A stretch of DNA of 64,000 nucleotides from an uncultured Pseudomonadota bacterium. GTDB taxonomy: Bacteria > Myxococcota_A > UBA796 > CAJQPC01. Location of the stretch: assembly GCA_913060515.1 (NCBI GenBank), contig CAJXRZ010000013.1:1-64000 (forward strand), read 5' to 3'. A model generated the notes under the pieces. The model made no database searches and had not been told where the DNA came from. It worked only from the letters and a program-made list of their open reading frames with translations. Both the position numbers and the translations under genes were made by a program. Below are positions 1-9,069 of the stretch, one piece after another; the first letter of the stretch is position 1, and every line of letters starts with the position of its first letter.

Positions 1-47
1 GAGATTTCTGCCTGTCTCGTGGGCTCGGAGATGTGTATAAGAGACAG
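1..47 (+). other. Illumina Nextera adapter left at contig end (artefact)
   Basis: Bases 1-5 (gagat) match the end of the Illumina P7 oligo, bases 6-13 (ttctgcct) match an 8-base Nextera i7 index (the N703 set, from memory), and bases 14-47 match the Nextera read-2 adapter, with the 19-bp Tn5 mosaic end at 29-47. This is library-preparation DNA, not genome. Genomic sequence starts at about base 48, and the window therefore starts at a contig edge. Confidence 0.97.
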
Positions 48-321
48 ATATGGGGGTGCTCTTTACAGGTCAACACCACATCTGGGGGGTACACCGCAAA
101 ATGGGCACAATGTGGCCCTGGGTGCGATTTGGGAGCGTGCCAGCTCAAAGTCACCTTGGTGACCCCCCGCTTTGTAGGACGCGGGGCGCGTGGTGTCGAG
201 CCCAAGATCAGGGCTTGTCAGAGCCCCAAATACTAGCACTTGCGCGGGCACGCTGGAGGTGCCAAGGAGGCGTGTGGGCTTCACGATTTGTCGTCGGCCC
301 CGTCCCTTTCCGGAGACCCCC
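48..321. other. Upstream non-coding stretch before the SDR gene
   Basis: I see no convincing gene here; the short open frames overlap one another on both strands and have no ribosome site or family resemblance. The only structure is an inverted repeat, GTCACC (150-155) and GGTGAC (158-163) separated by TT, which could be a small operator. Because the contig ends just upstream, this may also be the truncated end of an unseen gene. Confidence 0.5.
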
Positions 322-1035
322 ATGTTGCCTGACTTTCCTCAAGAGAACATCCGCGGCCGACACGTGGTCGTGACCGGTGGAACTGGCGGCCTGGGACAGG
401 GTGTGGTCGCTCGAATGCTGCAATGCGGCGCCATCGTGCACGCGCCGGTTTGGAAGGAAGAAGAGCTGGAGAATGTCGACTGGCTCGCCGTGAACACCAC
501 CACAGGTGTGGACCTTCGGGACGAGACTCAAGTTCGCGCCTACTACCAGTCCCTTCCGGAGCTCTGGGCCAGCATTCACCTGGTTGGAGGGTTCTCAATG
601 GGGCCGCTCGGCCAGACCTCGGTCGTGGAGATGCGTCGTCTGATGGAGCTCAACGCGACCACTGCCTACCTGTGCTGCCAGGCCGCCTTGGAGAAGATCC
701 GCTCCTCCCTAGAGACCCCTGGTGGGCGCCTGATCAACGTGAGCGCGCGACCGGTGGAGATCCCCGCCGGCGAGATGGTCGCCTACTCCATGTCCAAGGC
801 CGCCGTGAGCGCTCTGACGCGTTCGTTGGCGGTTGAGCTGGCGCCGGAGAAGATCTGGGTCAACGCGATCGCTCCGGGAATCATCGACACCGTGGCCAAT
901 CGCTCGGCCATGCCGGATGCAGATCACAGCAAGTGGGCTGCGCCAGCGGGCATTGCCCGGGTGATCTCCGATTTGGTGCTTCCCCAGAACCTCTGCCAGA
1001 CCGGATCCGTGGTCCCGGTCTATGGTCAGAGTTAA
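322..1035 (+). CDS. Short-chain dehydrogenase/reductase (SDR)
   Basis: This 237-residue protein is a classical SDR, an NAD(P)-dependent oxidoreductase with a Rossmann fold. The nucleotide-binding motif TGGTGGLG is near residue 19, the structural Asn is in LNATTAY, and the catalytic Ser and Tyr-x3-Lys are in NVSA...YSMSK; a PG-type motif (APGIIDT) follows. The start is the ATG at 322 with GGAG six bases upstream; the longer open frame has no ribosome site. The substrate cannot be told from sequence. It precedes the aconitase gene by 125 bp and is probably transcribed separately, since an AT-rich patch with TATAAG lies between them. Confidence 0.9.
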   Translation: MLPDFPQENIRGRHVVVTGGTGGLGQGVVARMLQCGAIVHAPVWKEEELENVDWLAVNTTTGVDLRDETQVRAYYQSLPELWASIHLVGGFSMGPLGQTSVVEMRRLMELNATTAYLCCQAALEKIRSSLETPGGRLINVSARPVEIPAGEMVAYSMSKAAVSALTRSLAVELAPEKIWVNAIAPGIIDTVANRSAMPDADHSKWAAPAGIARVISDLVLPQNLCQTGSVVPVYGQS

Positions 1036-1160
1036 GATATAAACAATACTGATGGGTTTGGGTATAAGAATCGATTGGACGGATACCAGCCCGGTGCCGT
1101 AGATCCTGAGTGTCCATCGGTTAGTGAACCCCCAAACTTTTTGAGCTGAGGAGCCTCCCC

Positions 1161-3437
1161 ATGATCGACGTTGCTGCCATTGAGAAGGTCTACGCCCGAG
1201 CCGCCGAGCGCGCTGCCATTGGCCGTCGCCGCCTGGGACGGGGCCTGACCCTCGGAGAGAAGATCCTCTTCAACCACCTGGTCGACCCCGAGAACGCCGC
1301 CTTTGAGCGCAAGAAGAGCTTCTTGGATCTGCACCCCGACCGGGTCGCAATGCAGGACGCCACCGCCCAGATGGCCCTGCTCCAGTTCATGGTCGCTGGC
1401 CGCGCTGAAGTGGCGCTGCCCAGCACCGTTCACTGTGACCACCTGATCCGCGCCCACGTGGGCGCCGACGCGGACCTGGACATCGCCAACGACGAGAACT
1501 CCGAGGTCTACGAGTTCCTTCGCACCGTCTCCGCCAAGCATGGCTTGGGCTTCTGGAAGCCCGGCGCAGGCATCATCCACCAGGTCGTGCTCGAGAACTA
1601 CGCCTTCCCAGGCGGCTTGATGATCGGAACCGACTCCCACACCGTGAACGCTGGTGGATTGGGCATGGTCGCTGTGGGTGTAGGCGGCGCTGACGCCGTC
1701 GACGCCATGGTTGGCATGCCTTGGGAAGTCCTCAACCCCGGCATGATCGGTGTGAAGCTCACCGGCAAGCTGCAGGGCTGGGCCAGCGCCAAGGACGTCA
1801 TCCTCAAGGTCTGCGAGATCCTGACGGTCAAGGGCGGTACCAACCACATCGTGGAGTACTTCGGTCCTGGCGCCGCCAGCATCAGCTGCACCGGCAAGGG
1901 CACCATCTGCAACATGGGCGCAGAGCACGGCGCGACCACTTCCACCTTCCCCTACGACGAGAAGATGGGCGCATACCTGCGCGCGACCGGTCGCGCTGGC
2001 ATCGCTGACTTGGCCGACAAGTATGCCGATCAGCTGCAGGCCGACCCCGAGGTCTTGGCCAACCCAGAGAAGTACTACGACCGCGTGGTCGAGATTGACC
2101 TGAACACCCTCGAGCCACACGTTGTAGGTCCCCACACCCCAGACTTGGCGCGCCCCATCTCCGCGATGGCCGCTGACGCTGCTGAGAACGACTACCCACG
2201 CAACCTGACCGCCGCCTTGATCGGTAGCTGCACCAACTCCTCCTACGAGGACATCTCCCGCAGCGCCCACATCGCTCGTCAGGCTGCCGCCAAGGGCGTG
2301 AAGGCGAAGATCCAGTTCATGATCACGCCCGGCTCCGACCAGGTCTTCGACACCATCAAGAAGAACGGACAGGTCGCCGACCTGACCGCGATGGGTGGCG
2401 TGGTCTTGGCCAACGCCTGCGGTCCCTGCATCGGGCAGTGGAAGCGGGACGACGTGAAGAAGGGTGAGAAGAACTCCATCATCAACTCCTTCAACCGCAA
2501 CTTCCGCGGTCGCAACGACGCCAACCCCGAGACCCTGTCCTTCATCGGCTCCCCTGAGCTGGTGACTGCGCTGGCCCTCTCCGGCGATCTGGGCTTTGAC
2601 CCAGCACGCGACACCCTGACCGCTGCAGATGGCACCGAGTTCATGCTCGAGGCTCCTGTGGGCGACGAGCTGCCTCCCGGTGGTTTCGGTGGCCCTGGCG
2701 ACGGCTACATCGCGCCGATCGCTCAGGAGGATCGCTCCAGCGTGGACGTGGTCATCTCCCCAACCTCCGATCGCATCGAGCGCCTGACCCCCTTCGCTGA
2801 GTGGGACGGAAAGGACTTCTCGGGTTTGAAGGTCCTGGTCAAGGCCATGGGCAAGTGCACCACCGACCACATCTCGGCGGCTGGCCCTTGGCTGAAGTAC
2901 CGCGGTCACCTGACCAACATCTCCGGCAACCTGATGGCTGGTGCCCACAACGAGCTCACCGGTGAGTTCGGCAACGGCATCAACTTCCTGACCGGCGAGA
3001 AGGACACCCACCCCAACATCGCCAAGCAGTACAAGGCTGCCGGCCAGGACTGGGTCATCTTCGGCGACGAGAACTACGGCGAGGGTTCCAGCCGCGAGCA
3101 CGCTGCCATGGAGCCGCGTCACAACGGTTGCCGCGCAGTGGTCGTTCGCAGCTTCGCCCGCATCCACGAGACCAACCTCAAGAAGCAGGGCGTCCTGCCC
3201 CTCTTCTTCAAGGACCTGGGCGACTACGACAAGGTCAAGGGTGACGACGTTGTGGCCATCGAGGGGATCGCGCGCATCGCCGACGGAGGCAGCCCCACCG
3301 TGGTCCTGACCCACGCCGACGGAAGCGTGGATCGCATCGAGACCACCAACACCCTCTCGATGGATCAGTTCATCTGGTTCAAGTCCGGCTCGGCCCTGAA
3401 CAAGATCCGCGCGGACTTCGCTGCAGCAGCCAAGTAA
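1161..3437 (+). CDS. acn: Aconitate hydratase, mitochondrial type
   Basis: Aconitase interconverts citrate and isocitrate in the TCA cycle using a [4Fe-4S] cluster. The 758-residue length, the N-terminus (MIDVAAIEKVYARAAER) and the organisation match the mitochondrial-type family rather than AcnA/IRP or AcnB. The three cluster cysteines are visible: one in GSCTNSS near residue 357 and two in ACGPCIGQ near 420 and 423, with the 63-residue and 3-residue spacings of the mitochondrial enzyme. The swivel domain (about 540-700) has NYGEGSSREHAAMEPRH with the active-site SSR. GAGGAG lies just before the ATG. The gene is monocistronic by position. The antisense strand is open for 887 codons, a base-composition effect. 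Confidence 0.97.
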   Translation: MIDVAAIEKVYARAAERAAIGRRRLGRGLTLGEKILFNHLVDPENAAFERKKSFLDLHPDRVAMQDATAQMALLQFMVAGRAEVALPSTVHCDHLIRAHVGADADLDIANDENSEVYEFLRTVSAKHGLGFWKPGAGIIHQVVLENYAFPGGLMIGTDSHTVNAGGLGMVAVGVGGADAVDAMVGMPWEVLNPGMIGVKLTGKLQGWASAKDVILKVCEILTVKGGTNHIVEYFGPGAASISCTGKGTICNMGAEHGATTSTFPYDEKMGAYLRATGRAGIADLADKYADQLQADPEVLANPEKYYDRVVEIDLNTLEPHVVGPHTPDLARPISAMAADAAENDYPRNLTAALIGSCTNSSYEDISRSAHIARQAAAKGVKAKIQFMITPGSDQVFDTIKKNGQVADLTAMGGVVLANACGPCIGQWKRDDVKKGEKNSIINSFNRNFRGRNDANPETLSFIGSPELVTALALSGDLGFDPARDTLTAADGTEFMLEAPVGDELPPGGFGGPGDGYIAPIAQEDRSSVDVVISPTSDRIERLTPFAEWDGKDFSGLKVLVKAMGKCTTDHISAAGPWLKYRGHLTNISGNLMAGAHNELTGEFGNGINFLTGEKDTHPNIAKQYKAAGQDWVIFGDENYGEGSSREHAAMEPRHNGCRAVVVRSFARIHETNLKKQGVLPLFFKDLGDYDKVKGDDVVAIEGIARIADGGSPTVVLTHADGSVDRIETTNTLSMDQFIWFKSGSALNKIRADFAAAAK

Positions 3438-3470
3438 GGCTCTGGTGCTTTTCCACCTGAGCGGGGGGGT

Positions 3471-3482
3471 TATCCTCTGCTC
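3471..3482 (+). promoter_or_regulatory. Putative leaderless promoter, -10 box TATCCT
   Basis: TATCCT (3471-3476) is followed by exactly six bases and the ATG of the M48 protease gene at 3483. There is no Shine-Dalgarno between. With a usual -10 to start distance, transcription would begin at or next to the ATG. The same arrangement recurs at 13 starts in this window. Confidence 0.5.
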
Positions 3483-4304
3483 ATGTGGAACTGGATGAAG
3501 ACTTTCGGCTTGCTCACCAGCATGACTTTGATGCTCATGCTGGTGGGAGAGGCCTTTGGCGGCTCCAACGGCATGTTGCTCATGCTCGGAGTGGCGGGGT
3601 TGATGAACTTTGGAGCCTTCTTCTTCTCGGACAAAATCGTCCTGAGAACGAGTGGAGCTCAGCCCTTGGACGACCCAAGGCTGGCCTGGCTGCACGAGGA
3701 CATCGAGGAGCTCTCAGAGAAGGCCGGAATCCCCAAGCCGCGCCTGTACTGGGTTCCCCACGAGGCGAGCCCCAACGCTTTTGCGACGGGTCGCTCTCCC
3801 TCCAAGGGCATCGTGGCCGTCACGGCGGGGCTGATCAACAACCTGGACCGTCGCCAAATCAAGGGCGTGCTGGCCCATGAGTTGGGCCACATCAAGCACC
3901 GCGACACCCTGACCTCGGCTGTGGCAGCGACCATGGCAGGGGCTGTGAGCTACGCCGCCCGCATGATGCTCTGGGGGCGCTCTCGCCGAGGGAACCCCCT
4001 CCTCATGATCGCCATCGCGGTCGCTGCACCGGCAGCGGCTCTGATGCTGCGCATGATGGTCTCGCGCACCCGTGAGTACGCAGCAGACAAGCGGGCTGCT
4101 GAGCTCACCGGCGACCCAGAAGGCTTGGCCTTGGCCCTGGAAGGACTCTCTGGCGGCGTGAAGCGTCAGCCTCTGTCCACCGGCTCCGATGCCACCCACT
4201 ACATCGTGAACGGCTTTGCGGGAGGCGGGGTGATGAGCAAGCTCTTCTCGACCCACCCGCCCATCGAGGAGCGGGCCAGGCGGCTCCGGGCGATGAAGCT
4301 CTAA
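3483..4304 (+). CDS. htpX: Membrane M48-family zinc metalloprotease (HtpX-like)
   Basis: This 273-residue protein resembles HtpX, an inner-membrane protease that degrades misfolded membrane proteins. Hydrophobic segments lie at about 8-24 and 30-48, and the zinc site HELGH is at 132-136. Two further hydrophobic segments follow at about 145-185, and the third zinc ligand Glu is in SRTREYAAD near 199. The length is close to the usual 280-290. The conserved NAFATG stretch before the active site (98-103) supports the assignment. The gene follows aconitase by 45 bp but has its own -10-like box and converges on the next gene. Confidence 0.9.
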   Translation: MWNWMKTFGLLTSMTLMLMLVGEAFGGSNGMLLMLGVAGLMNFGAFFFSDKIVLRTSGAQPLDDPRLAWLHEDIEELSEKAGIPKPRLYWVPHEASPNAFATGRSPSKGIVAVTAGLINNLDRRQIKGVLAHELGHIKHRDTLTSAVAATMAGAVSYAARMMLWGRSRRGNPLLMIAIAVAAPAAALMLRMMVSRTREYAADKRAAELTGDPEGLALALEGLSGGVKRQPLSTGSDATHYIVNGFAGGGVMSKLFSTHPPIEERARRLRAMKL

Positions 4305-4316
4305 GGGTTCCCTTAG
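4301..4316. terminator. Palindrome spanning two convergent stop codons
   Basis: CTAAGGG (4301-4307) and CCCTTAG (4310-4316) form a perfect 7-bp inverted repeat with a 2-base centre. The TAA of the plus-strand protease (4302-4304) and the TAA of the minus-strand PHP gene (4313-4315) both lie within it. It could act as a bidirectional terminator, although there is no T tract and the loop is very small. Confidence 0.35.
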
Positions 4317-5749
4317 ATGGCGAAGAAGGGGGAGGCCCAGAGGCGCTCCAGCTCTCCGTCGATCTCCAGGTCGATGCGCAGATAGCGGGGCTCTCCGAGC
4401 TGGACTGTGAACCAGTCATTGGCCATGACGCTCTCGCCGTACTGGTCGACGAGCAGGATGCTGGTGGGGGTGTAGGGGAGGTTCAGGTTGAGCCTGTAGG
4501 TCCCCGTTGGCAGCTGGTCACCTGGAAGGTAGGTCTGGCCCATGGGGTCCTCGACCCACAGCTCAAGGCCATCCAAGACCACGGTCGAGGCCACAGTATG
4601 TCGTGCCAAGAGCCCGTCGAAGACGGCTTGCTCCGTTGGCGCTTGGCCGGGTGGCAGAAGCACGGCGGTGACGCCGCCAGGTGCGCGCTGGTAGCCCACC
4701 TCTGGGACCCCTTTTCCGTCAACCACCTGCAGGGTTGTCACTGGGCCCGGCCCGTCTTCTGTGCTGCCGGGGTTGGCGTCGTGGCTGTCGGTGCCGGCCA
4801 CGAAGCCCACCAAGAGCCCTGCTTGCAGGGCGGCCTGGGCGGAGCCTTGAGATGAGTACACCTCTTTGGAGGTGTAGAACTCGCAGCCGTCCTTGGACAG
4901 GTCCTGGCACTCATTGCTGCCGTGCTCGCTGAAGATCTCCAGCAGGACCTCGTTGTCCATGCGGTCGACGCTGCGCTGCCAGTTCACTTCCCCTGGTCGG
5001 GTGTAGGCGCTGTGGTGCGCGAAGGCGACCCACCGGGTCTCGCAGCCAGGGGTGTCGCTCGCCGCGTTCAGGAACTCGAAGAGCTCCTTTGCCGAGAGCG
5101 CGCCGGTCTCCTCGCGCCGCAAGTAGCCCTCCATGCCAAAACCGGTCTTGGGAGACTTGGCGAGGGGGCAGGCCGGCGGCCGGAGTGTGGAGCAGGCGGC
5201 CGATGACTCGAAGATCACGGTGCGGTGGTGGGTGCCGCCAGCAGAGCAGTCACGCCACTCGTAGCCCGCGTAGAGCATGGCTCCTTCATCCCTGGAGCGA
5301 CTGACCAAGTCCAGCATGCCGTCCCAGATGGGGAGGCTCTCGCCGGTGCTTAGGTCCACGTACTCGCCGAACTCCACGTGGTCGGTGAGCGCGAACCAGT
5401 CCAGTCCATTGTCGGCTGCCTTGGAGGCCATGTTTTTGCCGGGGGCTCCAGCCATCTCGGCGACGCAGTCAGCGTCCGGGGTCTCGCATCCGTCGGAGCT
5501 CATCCCGCTGTGCGCGTGGGGGTCACCCCAGAGGACGGCCTGTTTCAGTTCCGCTTCCGTGGTCTGGTCCACTTCTGCGAGCCGCCCCACAGGGTTTGCC
5601 TTGGGGTGGCTCAGCATCGGCGTTGTGGACTGGGTGCCCGGCGTGCGGATCCCGCCCTCTGCGGACACGGCAGGGCCGGTGTCTTGGGGTGAGTCCTCTG
5701 GCCCATTTGCGAGGGGTAGCGCGCAGGCCGAGAGCAGAAAAAGCGTCAC
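4313..5749 (-). CDS. PHP-fold (DUF3604-like) putative metal-dependent hydrolase lipoprotein
   Basis: The 478-residue protein starts with a GTG and a very short lipoprotein signal, MTLFLLSAC, with the lipobox Cys at residue 9. The body has the metal-binding motifs of the PHP/DUF3604 superfamily: GDPHAHSG, FALTDHVEF and GTDSHD. Members are metal-dependent hydrolases of phosphoesters or unknown substrates. It contains many Cys pairs (DGCETPDADC, CSTLRPPAC), consistent with export and disulfides. No Shine-Dalgarno precedes the start; TAAAAA ends seven bases before it. It lies downstream of the GH31 gene on the same strand, separated by 77 bp. Confidence 0.75.
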   Translation of the reverse strand: MTLFLLSACALPLANGPEDSPQDTGPAVSAEGGIRTPGTQSTTPMLSHPKANPVGRLAEVDQTTEAELKQAVLWGDPHAHSGMSSDGCETPDADCVAEMAGAPGKNMASKAADNGLDWFALTDHVEFGEYVDLSTGESLPIWDGMLDLVSRSRDEGAMLYAGYEWRDCSAGGTHHRTVIFESSAACSTLRPPACPLAKSPKTGFGMEGYLRREETGALSAKELFEFLNAASDTPGCETRWVAFAHHSAYTRPGEVNWQRSVDRMDNEVLLEIFSEHGSNECQDLSKDGCEFYTSKEVYSSQGSAQAALQAGLLVGFVAGTDSHDANPGSTEDGPGPVTTLQVVDGKGVPEVGYQRAPGGVTAVLLPPGQAPTEQAVFDGLLARHTVASTVVLDGLELWVEDPMGQTYLPGDQLPTGTYRLNLNLPYTPTSILLVDQYGESVMANDWFTVQLGEPRYLRIDLEIDGELERLWASPFFAI

Positions 5750-5826
5750 GACAGGGTTTTTAGCATCTGCCGAGCGAGATGACCAGAACTTGTAATGTGC
5801 TGAAATGCGCTCGTATCCGGCTCTTC

Positions 5827-8088
5827 TCAGGGGATGTAGTGAACCTGGTACTCCCGCTCCACGGACCCTTCAATCTCGAGGGTCGCCGACCCAAGCTGCA
5901 CGCTGCCTGAGCGAAGGCGCTGGGTGCTTTCTGCAGGGGCATCGCCGCCCGAAATCAGCGTGTAGCGCGTGCCGTCGGCCTCGGTGAAGCGTCCACCTTC
6001 ACCGAAGATCACCAGGATGCGAACACCATCGACATCCGCCAAGTCTGTGAGGTCCCCCTCTGCGTTGCCGGTCAGGGTGTCTGGAGCGGTGGCGAGGCGC
6101 GGCAGGATCGTGCCCTCTGGGATGAAGACTGGGATCTCCCCAAGGGCGGCTTGGTAGGTGCCTGAGGCAGCAGGGGTCAGCGTCCAGTAGTCGAGCCAGC
6201 GTACAGCGGCGGGCAGACTGACCTCGACGGTGGTGGCCCCTCTCTCCAACACAGGAGCGACCAGGAGGCCTGAGCCCAGCATCCACACGTCGGTGCGGCC
6301 AAAGTCCTCTCCCTCAAAGAGCAGGGCGGTGGGCAAGATCATGGGCGTGCCGCGCTCGGCGGCCTGGTTGGCCAAACCGTAGCGGTAAGGGAAGAGGCGG
6401 GTGTGCTCTTGGGTGAGCTCGGCCCACAGCGCCAGGGTCTGCTCGTCTTGGTCGAACTGGTGGTTCTCCTCGGCGAAGGCCCCATGGTGGGTGCGCATGA
6501 CCGGGGAGAAGGCGCCCAGGGCGGCCCATCGTGCCCAGAGCTCAAAGTCGCTTGGGTCGTTGCCGATGCTCTGGTAGCCGGCGATGTCGTGGGTGTAGAC
6601 GGGCTGCCCGCTCAGGGAGAGTCCCAAGCCCAAGGGAAGGACGGTGGGGAAGCCGTCGTCGCTATCGAAGCTGGTGCGCTGGTCGCCGGCCCAGACCACC
6701 GGGGTGTGCGGGACGGACCCAGCCCAGCCGCTGCGCACGAAGTAGCTGCCGTCGCGGCCTTCCATCGCCTGAGCGTTGAGCTCCTGCCAGAGCACCGGCC
6801 AGGTGTTGTGTTCGGTCCAGCCGCTGCCGCTGTACACCTGCGCTTCCACCGGAAGCCACTCGGCGTAGTCGGCCATCCAGCCGTCAAAGCCCAGGTCCAA
6901 GGCGGTGTTCATGTGGTCGAGAACGAAGGCCTGGCCCTCGGGACTGGAGATGTCCACCATGGTCATCGTATCGAAGGTGGGGCCAGTAAAGGTGACCAGT
7001 TCACCGTTCTCATCCTGGATGATGATGCCCAGCTCTTCGGCCTCCTCCCAGGTCTGTGTGCCCTCGTAGAGGAAGGGGGAGAAGTAGGCAAACCACTTGA
7101 ATCCCAGGTCTTCCAGGTCTTGGGCCACGTCCTCAACCTCGGGGTAGAGGGTCTCGTCGACGAACCATTCCCCGGTCAAGTGGTACCCGAAGCTGCCCAG
7201 CTCGGCGCCTTTCCAGTCCTCGGTCCAGATGACCGTGCCCGAGGCCCCCACGGCGCGCAGATCCTGCGCCACCTGCATGACCCGGTCCACGCCTCGCACA
7301 GCGTCTACCCAGGGGGCGAAGACCCAGGGCTGGGGAAGGGTGTAGCCGCCTTGGTGCTGGACGAAGTCCTCGACAACAGCCAAGGGCGCACCGGGCAAGA
7401 GGTGCAGATCCGCGCCCCGCTCAGACCAGGCCAGAAGGGTGAAACGCTCGGGATCCGTCTTGCACAGGTCCACCTCCACCCGCTCGCTCACGTCCAGGAA
7501 TAGGCCGCTGGAGGCCTGCGGCCGCAACAGAAAGGGGACGGGGAAGCTGGAAGAATGGCGCGTTCCCGTCAGAAACCAGTCATCGGGGTAGACGTCTTGG
7601 TCAGACTTGCCGATGCCCGGCTCGGAGACCCAGAGAGGAAAGGCTTCGCCGTAATGGTCCACGTCAAAGGCGTGGCTGCCCATGCCCAACATGGCCTCGT
7701 TCTCGATGCACTCCGCTGAGAAGCCGATGCGGTTGCTGCCTGCGGTCTCCGCCGAGAGCTCCAGGTGGCCATCGATACTCACGACCCGCAGCTCGCCGAT
7801 CTCCTCGCCCTCTCTCTCCAAAGGCAGCGCCCACATCCCATCACGGCGCTCGGGCTTGCCGAAGTCCACGGGAGAGGCGTTGTCGCTGACCTGGTCGAAC
7901 TTAAAGGAGCCCACCCGAAAGTCCACGTCGGCGCTGCCTGTTCCTGAGACGACTTGAAGTCGGCGCAGCACGATCCCGTGTTCGTCGTGGTCCACGCTCA
8001 GGGAGTGGGTGTCCCGGTCCAGGAGTAGGGTATATTCGTCCAGGGCCAGGACGCTGTTGTTGCAGGCGAGCAGCAGGGAGATCAGCAT
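5827..8088 (-). CDS. Glycoside hydrolase family 31 lipoprotein (YihQ-like)
   Basis: This is a retaining alpha-glycosidase of GH31, 753 residues, exported as a lipoprotein (MLISLLLAC, Cys9). The layout parallels sulfoquinovosidase YihQ and related alpha-glucosidases: WTEDWKG about residue 300, nucleophile Asp near 406 in GWMADYAEWLP, acid/base Asp near 469 in WAGDQ, SHDI-like YTHDIAGY, and AFSPVMRTH. The C-terminal beta domains include FIPEGTILPR, a usual GH31 element. Sulfoquinovose specificity is not proven; the sugar-binding residues were not aligned. The start is forced because no upstream ATG or GTG precedes an in-frame stop. Confidence 0.88.
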   Translation of the reverse strand: MLISLLLACNNSVLALDEYTLLLDRDTHSLSVDHDEHGIVLRRLQVVSGTGSADVDFRVGSFKFDQVSDNASPVDFGKPERRDGMWALPLEREGEEIGELRVVSIDGHLELSAETAGSNRIGFSAECIENEAMLGMGSHAFDVDHYGEAFPLWVSEPGIGKSDQDVYPDDWFLTGTRHSSSFPVPFLLRPQASSGLFLDVSERVEVDLCKTDPERFTLLAWSERGADLHLLPGAPLAVVEDFVQHQGGYTLPQPWVFAPWVDAVRGVDRVMQVAQDLRAVGASGTVIWTEDWKGAELGSFGYHLTGEWFVDETLYPEVEDVAQDLEDLGFKWFAYFSPFLYEGTQTWEEAEELGIIIQDENGELVTFTGPTFDTMTMVDISSPEGQAFVLDHMNTALDLGFDGWMADYAEWLPVEAQVYSGSGWTEHNTWPVLWQELNAQAMEGRDGSYFVRSGWAGSVPHTPVVWAGDQRTSFDSDDGFPTVLPLGLGLSLSGQPVYTHDIAGYQSIGNDPSDFELWARWAALGAFSPVMRTHHGAFAEENHQFDQDEQTLALWAELTQEHTRLFPYRYGLANQAAERGTPMILPTALLFEGEDFGRTDVWMLGSGLLVAPVLERGATTVEVSLPAAVRWLDYWTLTPAASGTYQAALGEIPVFIPEGTILPRLATAPDTLTGNAEGDLTDLADVDGVRILVIFGEGGRFTEADGTRYTLISGGDAPAESTQRLRSGSVQLGSATLEIEGSVEREYQVHYIP

Positions 8089-8094
8089 GGGCCC

Positions 8095-8100
8095 AATCTA
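8095..8100 (-). promoter_or_regulatory. Putative leaderless -10 box TAGATT for GH31 gene
   Basis: On the minus strand TAGATT is followed by six bases and the ATG at 8088, with no purine-rich ribosome site. It lies in the 24-bp gap after the HDOD gene on the same strand, so it would be an internal promoter of that gene pair. Confidence 0.45.
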
Positions 8101-8112
8101 CCGTGGGCGGGG

Positions 8113-9036
8113 CTAGCCTAAAAGCGTCTTTACCGATGGGAGCAGCTGGTAGACCACAGCCATTTCGGCCAAGAAGGCCTCTTCTCCCAGCTTGAGCAGC
8201 TCCTGGGCGCGGGCTTGGTTCTTGGCCCGCTCCTCGGCGGAGGTGCGCTCGCGGGTGACGCCCCGCAGACTGGAGGCCGCGGAGACGATTCGGCGCAAGG
8301 CGAGGCTCTCCTGGGTGCCCGGCCAAGCCATGGGATCCTCTCGCTCGCCGTAGAGGGCCACGTCTACGTAGATCAGGGGCAGTTGCCACTTGTAGAGCAG
8401 GGAGGCGCCCAAGAGGTGCTGGTCTTGAAGGGAGAGCGAGGCCTCGGCTGTGGTGTAGGTGCAGGCGCCGATCAGCATCGCTCGGCGAATCTCTTCGTCC
8501 TCGGCGGGCTTGAGGGTGAGTCGCAGCAGCTTGCCGATGTCGTAGAGCAAGCCGGCGGGCCAAGCGAGTCCCGGATCCAGCAGGGGCTCATGGCGCCTAC
8601 AGAGAGACCGGGCGATCAGGGCAGTGGCGTAGGCCTCCTGAAGGAAGAGCTCCAGGGCAGGAGGGGATGCGGCGAGGGTCTGCACCGCCAGCTGAGTGAG
8701 CACCATGCGCTCCAACTCGGCGATTCCGATGGAGGCGACGGCCTGTACCAAGGTGCGTGGCGGTCGGGCCAAGCCAAAGAGAGGGGAGCGTGCCAGGCGC
8801 AGGACGGAGGCTGATATGGCAGGATCCAACGCGATCGCGTCTGCCAACTTGCGGAAGTTGACGTTGGGGTCGCGGAAGAGCCGCTGTAGCTTGAGCAGAG
8901 CCGTCGGGGGGCTGGGCAAGCGCACGTCGAGCGGTACGCGCAGCTCTCTGTGCAGGCGTTTTCGCTGCTCAGGTGGCGGCAGGATGGTCAACAACTCGGG
9001 CATGCGTACTCGACTCAGGTGGCCCTTCGGACCCAT
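8113..9036 (-). CDS. HDOD domain protein
   Basis: The 307-residue protein has an HDOD domain, a catalytically inactive relative of HD phosphohydrolases found in bacterial signalling proteins. The diagnostic start LPSPPTALLKLQ at about 40-52 is followed by LADAIALDPAISASVLRLARSP at about 64-85 and the later WPAGLLYDIGKLL region. The expected HD pair is absent, which is normal for HDOD. No second output domain is seen. The start may be the ATG at 9036 or the internal ATG at 9003 (MPELLTIL). It is divergent from the sulfatase-like gene only 33 bp away. A regulatory role is inferred from the family. Confidence 0.85.
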   Translation of the reverse strand: MGPKGHLSRVRMPELLTILPPPEQRKRLHRELRVPLDVRLPSPPTALLKLQRLFRDPNVNFRKLADAIALDPAISASVLRLARSPLFGLARPPRTLVQAVASIGIAELERMVLTQLAVQTLAASPPALELFLQEAYATALIARSLCRRHEPLLDPGLAWPAGLLYDIGKLLRLTLKPAEDEEIRRAMLIGACTYTTAEASLSLQDQHLLGASLLYKWQLPLIYVDVALYGEREDPMAWPGTQESLALRRIVSAASSLRGVTRERTSAEERAKNQARAQELLKLGEEAFLAEMAVVYQLLPSVKTLLG

Positions 9037-9057
9037 AGACCTCAGGCTTGAGTGTGA

Positions 9058-9063
9058 TAGCTA
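9058..9063 (+). promoter_or_regulatory. Putative leaderless -10 box for sulfatase-like gene
   Basis: TAGCTA ends six bases before the ATG at 9070. The whole divergent spacer to the HDOD gene is 33 bp, too short for two ordinary promoters with leaders and ribosome sites. GTGATA (9053-9058), read on the minus strand as TATCAC, may serve the opposite gene. Confidence 0.4.
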
Positions 9064-9069
9064 CGATCC

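Noticed and set aside
1-47. Tn5 transposon end as a biological mobile element
   Set aside because: The mosaic end is embedded in the commercial adapter with P7 and index sequence, so it comes from library preparation.
1032-3695. 887-codon open frame antisense to aconitase
   Set aside because: It mirrors the codon periodicity of the aconitase gene, has no family resemblance or ribosome site, and such antisense frames are expected in GC-rich coding DNA.
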